Part shown: positions 16,525 to 23,835 of the stretch, piece after piece | Layout: every line of letters begins with the position of its first letter | Position numbering within the stretch: position 1 is the first letter of the stretch | Assembly: GCA_900319655.1 (NCBI GenBank) | Contig: ONPH01000002.1 | Span: 1 to 29,300, forward strand | Direction: 5' to 3' | DNA: 29,300 nucleotides | Origin: an uncultured Eubacteriales bacterium | GTDB lineage: Bacteria; Bacillota; Clostridia; Oscillospirales; Acutalibacteraceae | The notes under the pieces: generated by a model | What the model was told of the DNA's origin: nothing | The model's input: the letters and a program-made list of their open reading frames with translations, nothing else | Databases searched by the model: none | Translations under genes and position numbers: made by a program

Positions 16525-17372
16525 TGGCAAAAAAACTCGGCGGACTCGGCAAGGGTCTTAACGCCATATTCATAGAAAATGACAACGAGGACAAAAGCGG
16601 AGGCGTTACTCTGAATATATCGGAGATTGAACCGAACCGCTCTCAGCCGCGTAAGGAGTTTGACGAAAACGCGCTCAGCGAGCTTGCGCAGAGCATCTCC
16701 GAGCACGGACTTTTACAGCCGCTTTTGGTACGTCCTCTGCCGCTCGGCGGATATGAAATTGTAGCAGGCGAGAGAAGATACCGCGCTTGTCGTATGGCAG
16801 GGCTGACGGAAATCCCCGTAATTATCCGCGAGCTCGACGAAACCCAGACAATGGAGCTTGCGCTTATCGAAAACCTCCAGCGAGAGGATTTAACGCCGCT
16901 CGAAGAAGCCGAGGGTTACAGCGTGCTTGTCGACGAGCATAATATGACTCAGGAGGAGGTCGCGCGTTCGGTCGGTAAATCCCGTCCGGCAATCGCAAAC
17001 GCGCTCAGACTTCTAAAGCTCCCCGACAGCGTTAAGGAGTATCTAAAGGAAGGCAAAATCTCGGCAGGTCACGCAAGGGCTCTGTTGACGCTCGACAGCG
17101 AGGACGATATGCAGGAGCTTGCGGATTTGATAGTAAGCAAGGATTTGTCGGTAAGACAGACCGAAAAGCTCTGCAAAAAAGCTCCGAAAACAAAGAAAGA
17201 GCAAAAAGCGGAGAAAAAACCGTCGTTTTACAGCATGGTTGAGCTCGCGCTTAACGAGAGCTTGGGCAGAAAAATAAGCATTACAAAAAACAAGGGCAAG
17301 CAGGGAGGTGTACTCCAAATTGAGTTCTATACCGACGAGGAGCTCACCGAGCTTTCCAACAAGTTAAAATAA
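16524..17372 (+). CDS. parB: Chromosome partitioning protein ParB (Spo0J)
   Basis: CTP-dependent DNA clamp that loads at parS, spreads, and recruits SMC/condensin. It has 282 residues. The N-terminal KKLGGLGKGLNAIF is the ParA-interacting, ATPase-stimulating peptide. The CTPase motif GERRYR is at 82-87 and ENLQREDLTPLEEAEG at about 115-130. The helix-turn-helix is MTQEEVARSVGKSRPAIANALRLL, with R and G at the ParB specificity positions (contrast Noc upstream). The C-terminal dimerisation region holds GGVLQIEFYTDEELTEL. The ATG overlaps the parA stop by one base. Confidence 0.96.
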   Translation: MAKKLGGLGKGLNAIFIENDNEDKSGGVTLNISEIEPNRSQPRKEFDENALSELAQSISEHGLLQPLLVRPLPLGGYEIVAGERRYRACRMAGLTEIPVIIRELDETQTMELALIENLQREDLTPLEEAEGYSVLVDEHNMTQEEVARSVGKSRPAIANALRLLKLPDSVKEYLKEGKISAGHARALLTLDSEDDMQELADLIVSKDLSVRQTEKLCKKAPKTKKEQKAEKKPSFYSMVELALNESLGRKISITKNKGKQGGVLQIEFYTDEELTELSNKLK

Positions 17373-17384
17373 AGGAGCAGAAAA

Positions 17385-18665
17385 ATGATTGACATTAAAT
17401 TTTTGAGAGAAAACCCCGACGCGGTAAAGGAAAATATAAAGAAAAAGTTTCAGGACCACAAGCTTGAGCTTGTTGACAAGGTAATTGAGCTCGATAAGCT
17501 CAGCCGAGAGGCAAAGCAGAAGGCTGACGACTTGCGTTCAAACCGCAACAAAATTTCTAAGCAAATCGGCGCTTTAATGGCTCAGGGCAAGCGCGAAGAG
17601 AGTATGGCGCTTAAAGAGGAGGTAACAAAGAAGGCTCAGCAGCTTCAGGAGCTTGAAGCTCAGGAGAGCGAGCTCAGCACTCAGGTTACCGATATTATGA
17701 TGCAGATTCCCCAGATTATCGATCCGTCGGTGCCCATCGGCAAGGACGATACCCAGAATGTTGAGATTGAACGCTTCGGAGAGCCGGTTGTGCCCGACTT
17801 TGAAGTTCCTTATCATACAGATATCATGGAAAAGCTCAACGGCATTGACCTTGACTCGGCGCGTAAGGTAGCAGGCAACGGCTTCTATTACCTTATGGGC
17901 GACATTGCGAGACTCCACAGCGCGGTTATTGCTTATGCGCGTGACTTTATGATTGACCGCGGCTTTACCTACTGCGTACCGCCGTTTATGATCAGAAGTA
18001 ACGTTGTTACCGGCGTTATGAGCTTTGCCGAGATGGACTCTATGATGTACAAAATTGAGGGCGAGGATCTTTACCTCATCGGTACAAGTGAGCACTCGAT
18101 GATTGGTAAGTTTATCGACACAATTAACAAGGAAGAAAATCTGCCCTACACACTCACAAGCTATTCGCCCTGTTTCAGAAAAGAAAAGGGCGCTCACGGA
18201 ATTGAGGAGCGCGGTGTTTACCGTATTCACCAGTTCGAAAAGCAGGAGATGATTGTTGTCTGCAAGCCCGAGGAGAGCAAAAGGTGGTTCGACAAGCTCT
18301 GGCAGAACACCGTAGATTTATTCCGTTCACTTGATATCCCTGTTCGCACACTTGAATGCTGCTCCGGCGACCTCGCGGACTTAAAGGTTCGTTCGCTCGA
18401 CGTAGAGGCTTGGTCGCCCAGACAGAAAAAATATTTTGAGGTCGGCTCATGCTCCAACCTCGGCGACGCTCAGGCTCGCAGACTTAAAATCAGAGTTTCG
18501 GGAGAAGGCGGCAAAAAGTACTTTGCCCACACCCTTAACAACACCGTTGTAGCTCCGCCGAGAATGTTAATCGCGTTTTTGGAGAACAACCTCAACGAGG
18601 ATGGCACGGTTAATATTCCTGTTGCGCTCAGACCTTATATGGGCGGCAAGGAAATTATCGGATAA
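17385..18665 (+). CDS. serS: Seryl-tRNA synthetase, non-standard bacterial type
   Basis: Class II synthetase that charges tRNA-Ser. It has 426 residues. A long antiparallel coiled-coil tRNA-binding arm covers about 30-110, rich in K, E and Q. TSE is at 234-236. Motif 2 is PCFRKEKGAHGIEERGVYRIHQFEK (262-286, split here by position only), and motif 3 lies at 380-402 with Arg393 in APPRMLIAFLENN. The usual bacterial motifs are [21 protein letters not shown] and VGRTVAAILEN, so this belongs to a distinct SerRS clade. It starts 12 bases after parB and is probably in the same operon. Function as SerRS is secure; clade origin is inference. Confidence 0.93.
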   Translation: MIDIKFLRENPDAVKENIKKKFQDHKLELVDKVIELDKLSREAKQKADDLRSNRNKISKQIGALMAQGKREESMALKEEVTKKAQQLQELEAQESELSTQVTDIMMQIPQIIDPSVPIGKDDTQNVEIERFGEPVVPDFEVPYHTDIMEKLNGIDLDSARKVAGNGFYYLMGDIARLHSAVIAYARDFMIDRGFTYCVPPFMIRSNVVTGVMSFAEMDSMMYKIEGEDLYLIGTSEHSMIGKFIDTINKEENLPYTLTSYSPCFRKEKGAHGIEERGVYRIHQFEKQEMIVVCKPEESKRWFDKLWQNTVDLFRSLDIPVRTLECCSGDLADLKVRSLDVEAWSPRQKKYFEVGSCSNLGDAQARRLKIRVSGEGGKKYFAHTLNNTVVAPPRMLIAFLENNLNEDGTVNIPVALRPYMGGKEIIG

Positions 18666-18677
18666 GGAGATAATAAT

Positions 18678-19124
18678 ATGATTTGCAGAAATTGCGGAGG
18701 TGAATACCCCGACTACAAGGACAATTGTCCAAACTGCGGAACAAGAAATCCGAACGTAAGCTACAACTCTCAGTATTCAGCACCCCAAAACAGCGGAAAC
18801 CGTAACTGCGGACAGTATGGCTATCAGCAGCCTGTCAACACCGTTTATGTAAACGAGCCCGACGTTCACTACGACGAGCACGTGTCAATCGGCGGATGGA
18901 TTGGAAGATGGCTTGTAATGTGCATACCGATTGTAAACATCATTATGCTTTTTGTCTGGGCGTTCGGCGGTTCAAGAAAGTACTCGCTGAAAACCTGGGC
19001 ACGTGCAAGACTTCTGCTGGCGTTGATTGTGATTATAGCTTTGCTTATTACGGTTATCGTATTGGCGGTGTCCGGAGTTAACGTTCAGGAAGTTTTTAAA
19101 AACGCAAAATATTATTACCGATAA
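18678..19124 (+). CDS. Zinc-ribbon membrane protein
   Basis: A 148-residue protein of unknown function. The N-terminal zinc ribbon CRNCGGEYPDYKDNCPNCG has C3, C6, C17 and C20. A Ser/Asn/Gln/Tyr-rich low-complexity linker covers about 25-70. Two hydrophobic segments lie near 72-96 (IGGWIGRWLVMCIPIVNIIM) and 108-132. The ribbon spacing is 10, unlike the 19 of the two ribbons near gyrB, so it is a separate family. It begins 12 bases after serS and ends before a strong bidirectional terminator, so it is likely the last gene of the parA-serS transcript. Confidence 0.8.
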   Translation: MICRNCGGEYPDYKDNCPNCGTRNPNVSYNSQYSAPQNSGNRNCGQYGYQQPVNTVYVNEPDVHYDEHVSIGGWIGRWLVMCIPIVNIIMLFVWAFGGSRKYSLKTWARARLLLALIVIIALLITVIVLAVSGVNVQEVFKNAKYYYR

Positions 19125-19133
19125 ACAAAAAAC

Positions 19134-19180
19134 AACACTGTCGTTTCAGGCGCATAACCGAAATGACAGTGTTTATTTTT
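19134..19180. terminator. Bidirectional terminator between convergent genes
   Basis: AACACTGTC (19134-19142) pairs with GACAGTGTT (19165-19173), extended after one mismatch by TTTC/GAAA. On the plus strand TATTTTTTATT follows. On the minus strand GTTTTTTGTTTAT follows. It can serve both the 18678-19124 gene and gtrA. Confidence 0.9.
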
Positions 19181-19182
19181 TA

Positions 19183-19680
19183 TTATTTGTTTTCTTCTTT
19201 TTTCTCTTTGAAGGCGAAAAATCTTTGTCCGATGTAGTTTACCATTACGAACACAGCCGCGCCGACTGCCCAGCTAAGGTTTCCTGCAAAGGTGTCGACA
19301 TCCATGCCGAATAGCGTCCAGCCTGCGCCCTTGGAGATTGCGCTGACCGCCGTGGCGACCGCAACTCTAATCAGCATACAAAGCAGAATGTTGACGGTAA
19401 ATCTAACCACGGGCTTCCAGCCCTTTTCCTTGTTTTTGAAGGTAAAGGATTTGTTGAGGAAGAAGCTCACGATGCTTCCCACAACAACGCCGATAAACGC
19501 CGCGGCACCGGGTCCCCATGAATACTGCTTCCAGCCGACGGGATTTGTCAGAAGAAGAACAACACCTTCGCCCACGACCGTGTTGATAATTCCGACCAAA
19601 ATAAACTTCCAGAATTTTATGTCAAAGAATTTTTTAAGAAAGCCGTACACCTTGCCGTTTTTATTTTCCTGATTGTTCAT
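19183..19680 (-). CDS. GtrA-family membrane protein (lipid-linked sugar flippase)
   Basis: GtrA/GtcA-type proteins are thought to flip undecaprenyl-phosphate sugars across the membrane. It has 165 residues with four transmembrane segments at about 23-45, 60-80, 95-118 and 130-150. Family features are FWKFILVGIINTVVGEG near the N-terminus and FFLNKSFTFKNK. The ATG at 19680 is chosen. AGGAGG lies 15 bases upstream, longer than ideal, and an in-frame upstream ATG (19719) would add a basic 13-residue extension inside the preceding gene. It overlaps the glycosyltransferase gene by 20 bases, so the pair is coupled. Confidence 0.9.
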   Translation of the reverse strand: MNNQENKNGKVYGFLKKFFDIKFWKFILVGIINTVVGEGVVLLLTNPVGWKQYSWGPGAAAFIGVVVGSIVSFFLNKSFTFKNKEKGWKPVVRFTVNILLCMLIRVAVATAVSAISKGAGWTLFGMDVDTFAGNLSWAVGAAVFVMVNYIGQRFFAFKEKKEENK

Positions 19681-20641
19681 AGCTGCCGCCGTCAGCCTCC
19701 TCGTTATTCTCATCCTCAAAGTTCGAGAATTTTGTTATATAAATCGGTCTTTCTTTTGTTTCCATATAAATTCTGCCGATGTACTCGCCCAAAATTCCAA
19801 TTGACATTTCGGTAAGTCCGCCGAGGAACAAAATCGCGCACATTGTGGTGACGTAACCGGGCGTGATAACGCCGAGGAACAGCGTTTGAACCAGAGTAAT
19901 AATGATGTAAATAAGCGAGATAAAGAAGATTATCGCGCCCATCACTGCGATAAAACGCAGGGGAGTGACCGAGAAACAGGTAATTCCGTCAATCGCGTAC
20001 CTAAGCAGCGAGGAAAATTTCCACGAGGTTGTGCCGAGCTGTCTGTCGACGGTCTTAAACGAAATCCATTTTGTATTGAAGCCAACCCATGAAAAAATTC
20101 CTTTTGAAAATCTCTGAACCTCGCTGAGCTCCAAAATCGAGTTCACCATCTGGCGCGTCATCATACGGTAGTCCATAGCTCCGTAGGGGTTTTTTACGCT
20201 TGTCATTTTGTTTGACAGCGTGAAAAAGAGCTTGGAGAAAAATCCTCTGAAAAAGCTTTCGCCTTCACGCTCGTCACGCTTTGTCGCGCAGCAGTCGTAG
20301 CCCTGCTCCATAGCCTCAATCATCTGAGGAAATACCGCAGGCGGATGCTGCAAATCGGCGTCCATAACAACCACATAGTCAGCGTCGCAGTGCTGTAAGC
20401 CTGCATACATAGCCGCTTCCTTGCCGAAGTTGCGCGAGAACGAGATATATTTAATGTTTGAAAAACGCGCGGCGAGTTTTTTCATAACAAGATAGGTCTT
20501 GTCCTTACTGCCGTCGTTGATAAGTATGTACCTAAAGCTGTAGTCGGGGATAGTGTCGATAACCTTGTTGGTCTCCAAAACAAAATGTTCGAGGCCTTCT
20601 TCCTCGTTATAGCAGGGTACAACCAAATCTATGGTTTTCAT
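19661..20641 (-). CDS. GT2-family polyprenyl-phosphate glycosyltransferase
   Basis: A DPM1/GtrB/CsbB-like enzyme expected to transfer a sugar from a nucleotide donor to undecaprenyl phosphate. It has 326 residues. The GT2 start is IDLVVPCYNEEEGL, with ILINDGSKDKT at about 39-49, the DxD-containing VVMDADLQHP at 91-100, and the SRNFGKEAAMYAGL region before it. Two C-terminal transmembrane helices lie at about 232-258 and 268-290, followed by LGEYIGRIYMETKERPIY, typical of the family. The SD AAGGAG is 8 bases upstream. It forms a unit with GtrA and probably with the divergent YfhO transferase. The sugar is unknown. Confidence 0.92.
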   Translation of the reverse strand: MKTIDLVVPCYNEEEGLEHFVLETNKVIDTIPDYSFRYILINDGSKDKTYLVMKKLAARFSNIKYISFSRNFGKEAAMYAGLQHCDADYVVVMDADLQHPPAVFPQMIEAMEQGYDCCATKRDEREGESFFRGFFSKLFFTLSNKMTSVKNPYGAMDYRMMTRQMVNSILELSEVQRFSKGIFSWVGFNTKWISFKTVDRQLGTTSWKFSSLLRYAIDGITCFSVTPLRFIAVMGAIIFFISLIYIIITLVQTLFLGVITPGYVTTMCAILFLGGLTEMSIGILGEYIGRIYMETKERPIYITKFSNFEDENNEEADGGSYEQSGK

Positions 20642-20686
20642 ATTTTTAACTCCTTAAAGGGATAGAATATTGCTATACCAACTTTT

Positions 20687-20715
20687 ATTATAACAAAGAT
20701 AAGGGTAAAAGTCTA
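20687..20715 (-). promoter_or_regulatory. Promoter of the glycosyltransferase-gtrA operon
   Basis: Minus strand: -35 TAGACT (20715-20710), a 17-base spacer, -10 TATAAT (20692-20687). The sequence TGGTATAG follows at 20680-20673, near the expected start point, mirroring the divergent yfhO promoter. Confidence 0.7.
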
Positions 20716-20753
20716 TTTCTTTTAAAATTTTTTATAAAGTTTTCACATTTATA

Positions 20754-20782
20754 TTTACCAAAGCAAAAAAAAGTGTTAAAAT
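20754..20782 (+). promoter_or_regulatory. Promoter of the YfhO-family gene
   Basis: -35 TTTACC (20754-20759), a 17-base spacer, -10 TAAAAT (20777-20782). TGGTATAG (20787-20794) lies at the expected start point and is the inverted partner of 20673-20680. Confidence 0.6.
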
Positions 20783-20849
20783 AAAATGGTATAGGCGAAT
20801 TTGCACATGGCAAATGACCAACAATTTTGCATTTCGGAGGTATATTTTA

Positions 20850-23606
20850 ATGACCGACGCGACAACAATAAAGCAAAAAAGGAGCTTCGGCGAGTGGTTC
20901 AAGGATTTTGCAACGCGCAATATCTTCCTGTGGCTCGCATTCCTAATTCCTTTTTTGCTGATGGTTATAGCATACGGAGTAATGGACGTTTCTCCGTTCG
21001 GCGACAAACAAATTCTCGTTACCGACAACTGGCACCAGTATTTTCCGTTTCTTGCGGATTTACAGCACAAGCTTCAAAACGGCGAGTCGCTGTTCTGGAC
21101 ATGGTCTGTCGGCGGAGGCGTAAACTATTTTTCACTGATGTCGTACTACCTTGCAAGCCCGGTAAACTTCCTGACGATGTTTATCCCTGCCGGCGTGCTC
21201 AGAGAATTTTTGATGTTCTCTGTATGCTTAAAGATAGGTCTTGCAGGCTCGTTCACAGCCCTGTTTTTGAGGAGCGTGTATAAGCGCAACGACCTGTCGC
21301 TTGTTATGTTCGGAACGAGCTTTTCGTTCTGCGCGTTTTTAATCGGCTACTACTGGAACACAATCTGGCTCGACACGGTTTGTATTTTTCCGCTCTGCGC
21401 GCTCGGAATTGTAAAGCTTCTGACCGAAAACAAATTCAGGCTTTTCACAATCACGCTTGCGCTCTGTATGCTGACAAACTACTACATCGGATTTTTCGTA
21501 TGTATTTTTGTCCTTTTAATTTTCATCGCGTACAGCATTGTTCACTGGCACGGCTTTAAGAACTTCGCGGTTAATCTGATTAAAACAGGCGCGTTTTCGC
21601 TCCTCGCAATCGGAATAACTTTGTTCTTCCTTTTGCCTGCCTTCCTTGCTCTGCAAAACACCCACGCTTCGGGTAGCAACTTCCCCTCGACCTTTGCGAT
21701 TAATATGGGCGGCAGCAACGACCTTTTCGGCGTGCTCAAGGCGCTCAAGAGCATTACGGGCAATATCGCGAACTTCACCAGCCCTGCGATTAAGGCTGCC
21801 GACGCTATTCCGAATATCTCCTGCGGAGCGGTTACGGTGTTCTTCGGTTTCCTGTACCTGACCTGCTCAAAGGTAAAGACAAAAGAAAAAATCGTGGCGA
21901 TGTGCCTGATTCTCTTTATGTTCTTAAGCTGCATTATCCGTCAGCTCGACTACATCTGGCACGGCTTCCACTTTACAAATATGATTCCTTACCGCTTCAC
22001 CTTCCTCATCAGCTTTGTGATGATAGCTATGGCGTTTAAGGCGTATAAATACCTCAGCTCGACCAACGTAATCTCCGCGATTATCGCAACGCTACTCAGC
22101 GTGTTTGTCCTCGTGATGGAGATTGACGATCCCGGAATTGAAAAGATGTTCACAACCGAACGTCTTAACTGGGTAACCCCGACGCTCATCGCGTTCGGAA
22201 GCATAATCGCGTTCACCGCGCTTGTGGTAATTCTGTACTCAAAGAGGATTATCCCAAAGAACGTAGTGACTATCGCTCTCACAATCGTTGTAATCGCTCA
22301 GAGCGCGGCGACGGGTATTTGCGGCGTTATCGTAACGACCGTTACCGGAACATATGACTATCCGCGCGGCGGAGAAAAAACCGCGTATCTCCTTGACTAT
22401 ATGAACAATCAGGAGGCGAACACTCCCGAGCTTTGGCGTTCCGAGATGACCTCAACCCAGACGCTCAACGACGGAGCGCTGAACCATTACAACGGACTTT
22501 CGATGTTCAACTCAATGGCGAACGAGAAGATTACCATTTTCTATGAGAATATGGGTATGATGGGCTGGAAGAGCGGCAACCGCTACACCTATGCCGAAGC
22601 TTCTCCGTTTGTAAATATGTTTATGAACCTCAAATACCTTGTCGCGCGTGACGGAAAAATCCATAACACCTACGATATGGCGGAGGTTTGCACCAAGGAT
22701 AATGAAAAGCTTTTCCAGAATATTCACTATATCCCGATGGGCTTTGTGACAGACAAAAACCTGCTCAACTGGAAGGCTGACGAAAACGAAGGCAATTATA
22801 ACCCGATTGAAAAGCAAAACGAGTTCTTCCGCAACGCTACCGGAATAGAGGATGAGCTCAACACCAGACTCGAGGTTGTTTCTCAGGGACATTCTGATTC
22901 AAGCAAGTTCACGGTAAACAAAACCGACTACGGCGTTTACTCGTTTAACTGCTCGGATTCGAGCCTTAAACCGCACGTTAAGTGGAACTACACCGCGCCC
23001 AAGGACGGTCTGTATGTTATGTACGCCGACATCAAGGACGGCGAGGATGTAACGGTTCTCCAAAACGACAAGGAGCAGCCCGGAAAATACGGTATGGCAC
23101 GTCCGTATGTTTCGCCAATCGGTTACTTTAAGAAGGGCGACAAAATTTCCGTTTATGCCGAGTTAAAGGCCGGCAGCAGCGGAAAGGCGAGAGTTTATGT
23201 TGACTTGTTCAACGAGGATGTTTTCGAGCAGGGCTTTACAAAGCTTACTCAAAACGTTATGAATACAACCAAGCTGACCGCAAGCTCAATGGAAGGAACA
23301 ATCGACGTTAAGCAGGACGGTTTATTCTACACCTCAATTCCGTACGAAAAGGGCTGGACAGCCGTTGTCGACGGACAAAAGGTTGATGTTAGCGCGGTGG
23401 GCAACGCAATGCTCGCGTTCCCAATTTCGCAGGGCGAACACACGATTAAGCTGTACTACTATCCCAACGGCTTCTGGCCGGGATTTGCGGTTACAATGGC
23501 TTGTATACTGATATTCGCGGCGCTGTGCTTCCTGATATATGTTAAGAAAAAGAAGCCGATTCCCGAACCCGCAAAGCTCGATATCCCCGAGCCCGACGAA
23601 GAATAA
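20850..23606 (+). CDS. YfhO-family GT-C membrane glycosyltransferase
   Basis: A large multipass protein of 918 residues from the ATG at 20850, chosen for GGAGG 9 bases upstream; an in-frame ATG at 20814 has no such site. YfhO proteins are thought to move the sugar from the lipid carrier to surface polymers such as teichoic acids. After a short cytoplasmic N-terminus and TM1, the first outer loop DKQILVTDNWHQYFPFLADL carries the acidic residues expected of GT-C enzymes. About a dozen transmembrane segments run to residue 500. A soluble outer domain (about 510-880) precedes a last helix and a charged tail (KKKKPIPEPAKLDIPEPDEE). The divergent GT2 and gtrA genes complete a three-part system. Confidence 0.88.
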   Translation: MTDATTIKQKRSFGEWFKDFATRNIFLWLAFLIPFLLMVIAYGVMDVSPFGDKQILVTDNWHQYFPFLADLQHKLQNGESLFWTWSVGGGVNYFSLMSYYLASPVNFLTMFIPAGVLREFLMFSVCLKIGLAGSFTALFLRSVYKRNDLSLVMFGTSFSFCAFLIGYYWNTIWLDTVCIFPLCALGIVKLLTENKFRLFTITLALCMLTNYYIGFFVCIFVLLIFIAYSIVHWHGFKNFAVNLIKTGAFSLLAIGITLFFLLPAFLALQNTHASGSNFPSTFAINMGGSNDLFGVLKALKSITGNIANFTSPAIKAADAIPNISCGAVTVFFGFLYLTCSKVKTKEKIVAMCLILFMFLSCIIRQLDYIWHGFHFTNMIPYRFTFLISFVMIAMAFKAYKYLSSTNVISAIIATLLSVFVLVMEIDDPGIEKMFTTERLNWVTPTLIAFGSIIAFTALVVILYSKRIIPKNVVTIALTIVVIAQSAATGICGVIVTTVTGTYDYPRGGEKTAYLLDYMNNQEANTPELWRSEMTSTQTLNDGALNHYNGLSMFNSMANEKITIFYENMGMMGWKSGNRYTYAEASPFVNMFMNLKYLVARDGKIHNTYDMAEVCTKDNEKLFQNIHYIPMGFVTDKNLLNWKADENEGNYNPIEKQNEFFRNATGIEDELNTRLEVVSQGHSDSSKFTVNKTDYGVYSFNCSDSSLKPHVKWNYTAPKDGLYVMYADIKDGEDVTVLQNDKEQPGKYGMARPYVSPIGYFKKGDKISVYAELKAGSSGKARVYVDLFNEDVFEQGFTKLTQNVMNTTKLTASSMEGTIDVKQDGLFYTSIPYEKGWTAVVDGQKVDVSAVGNAMLAFPISQGEHTIKLYYYPNGFWPGFAVTMACILIFAALCFLIYVKKKKPIPEPAKLDIPEPDEE

Positions 23607-23612
23607 AAAATT

Positions 23613-23647
23613 AAGCCTGTTCCGTTTTTGCGGAACAGGCTTTTTTT
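23613..23647 (+). terminator. Intrinsic terminator after the YfhO gene
   Basis: AAGCCTGTTCCG (23613-23624), a loop of TTTTTG, CGGAACAGGCTT (23631-23642), then a T run to 23647. A perfect 12-bp stem. Confidence 0.95.
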
Positions 23648-23669
23648 GTGGATTGGATGCAACGTTATG

Positions 23670-23832
23670 TTGCCTTATACCAATCTTCATTAAAAAGTAG
23701 ACTTTCTACTTTTTAATAGCGCCGTAGGCGCGTCAAGATTGTATAAGACGGCAATTGCGCTTTTGCGCAATTGGAAAACGCGCCAAGCGTATTCTCTCTG
23801 ATAGAAAGTTGTCTACTTTCTATCAGAGAATA
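23670..23832. repeat. Compound palindromic intergenic element
   Basis: At least five inverted repeats are packed in 163 bases between convergent genes. The outer arms are TTGCC-TTATACCAATCTT (23670-23687) and AAGATTGTATAA-gac-GGCAA (23735-23754). Inside are a 13-bp stem (23689-23701 with 23705-23717) and GCGCC-GTA-GGCGC (23719-23731), giving a cruciform-like three-way shape. A separate perfect stem CAATTGCGC-TTTT-GCGCAATTG (23752-23773) overlaps the outer right arm. A long stem with a 2-base bulge follows (23790-23809 with 23815-23832). It is non-coding. This looks like a mobile or repetitive palindromic element, but its copy number is unknown here. Confidence 0.65.
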
Positions 23833-23835
23833 GTA

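Noticed and set aside
17574..18230. Minus-strand open frame of 218 codons opposite serS
   Set aside because: SerRS motifs occupy the plus strand, and the reverse product has no recognisable domain.
23613..23832. CRISPR array or tRNA cluster suggested by dense palindromes
   Set aside because: There are no regularly spaced identical direct repeats with unique spacers and no cloverleaf. The signal is inverted repeats only.
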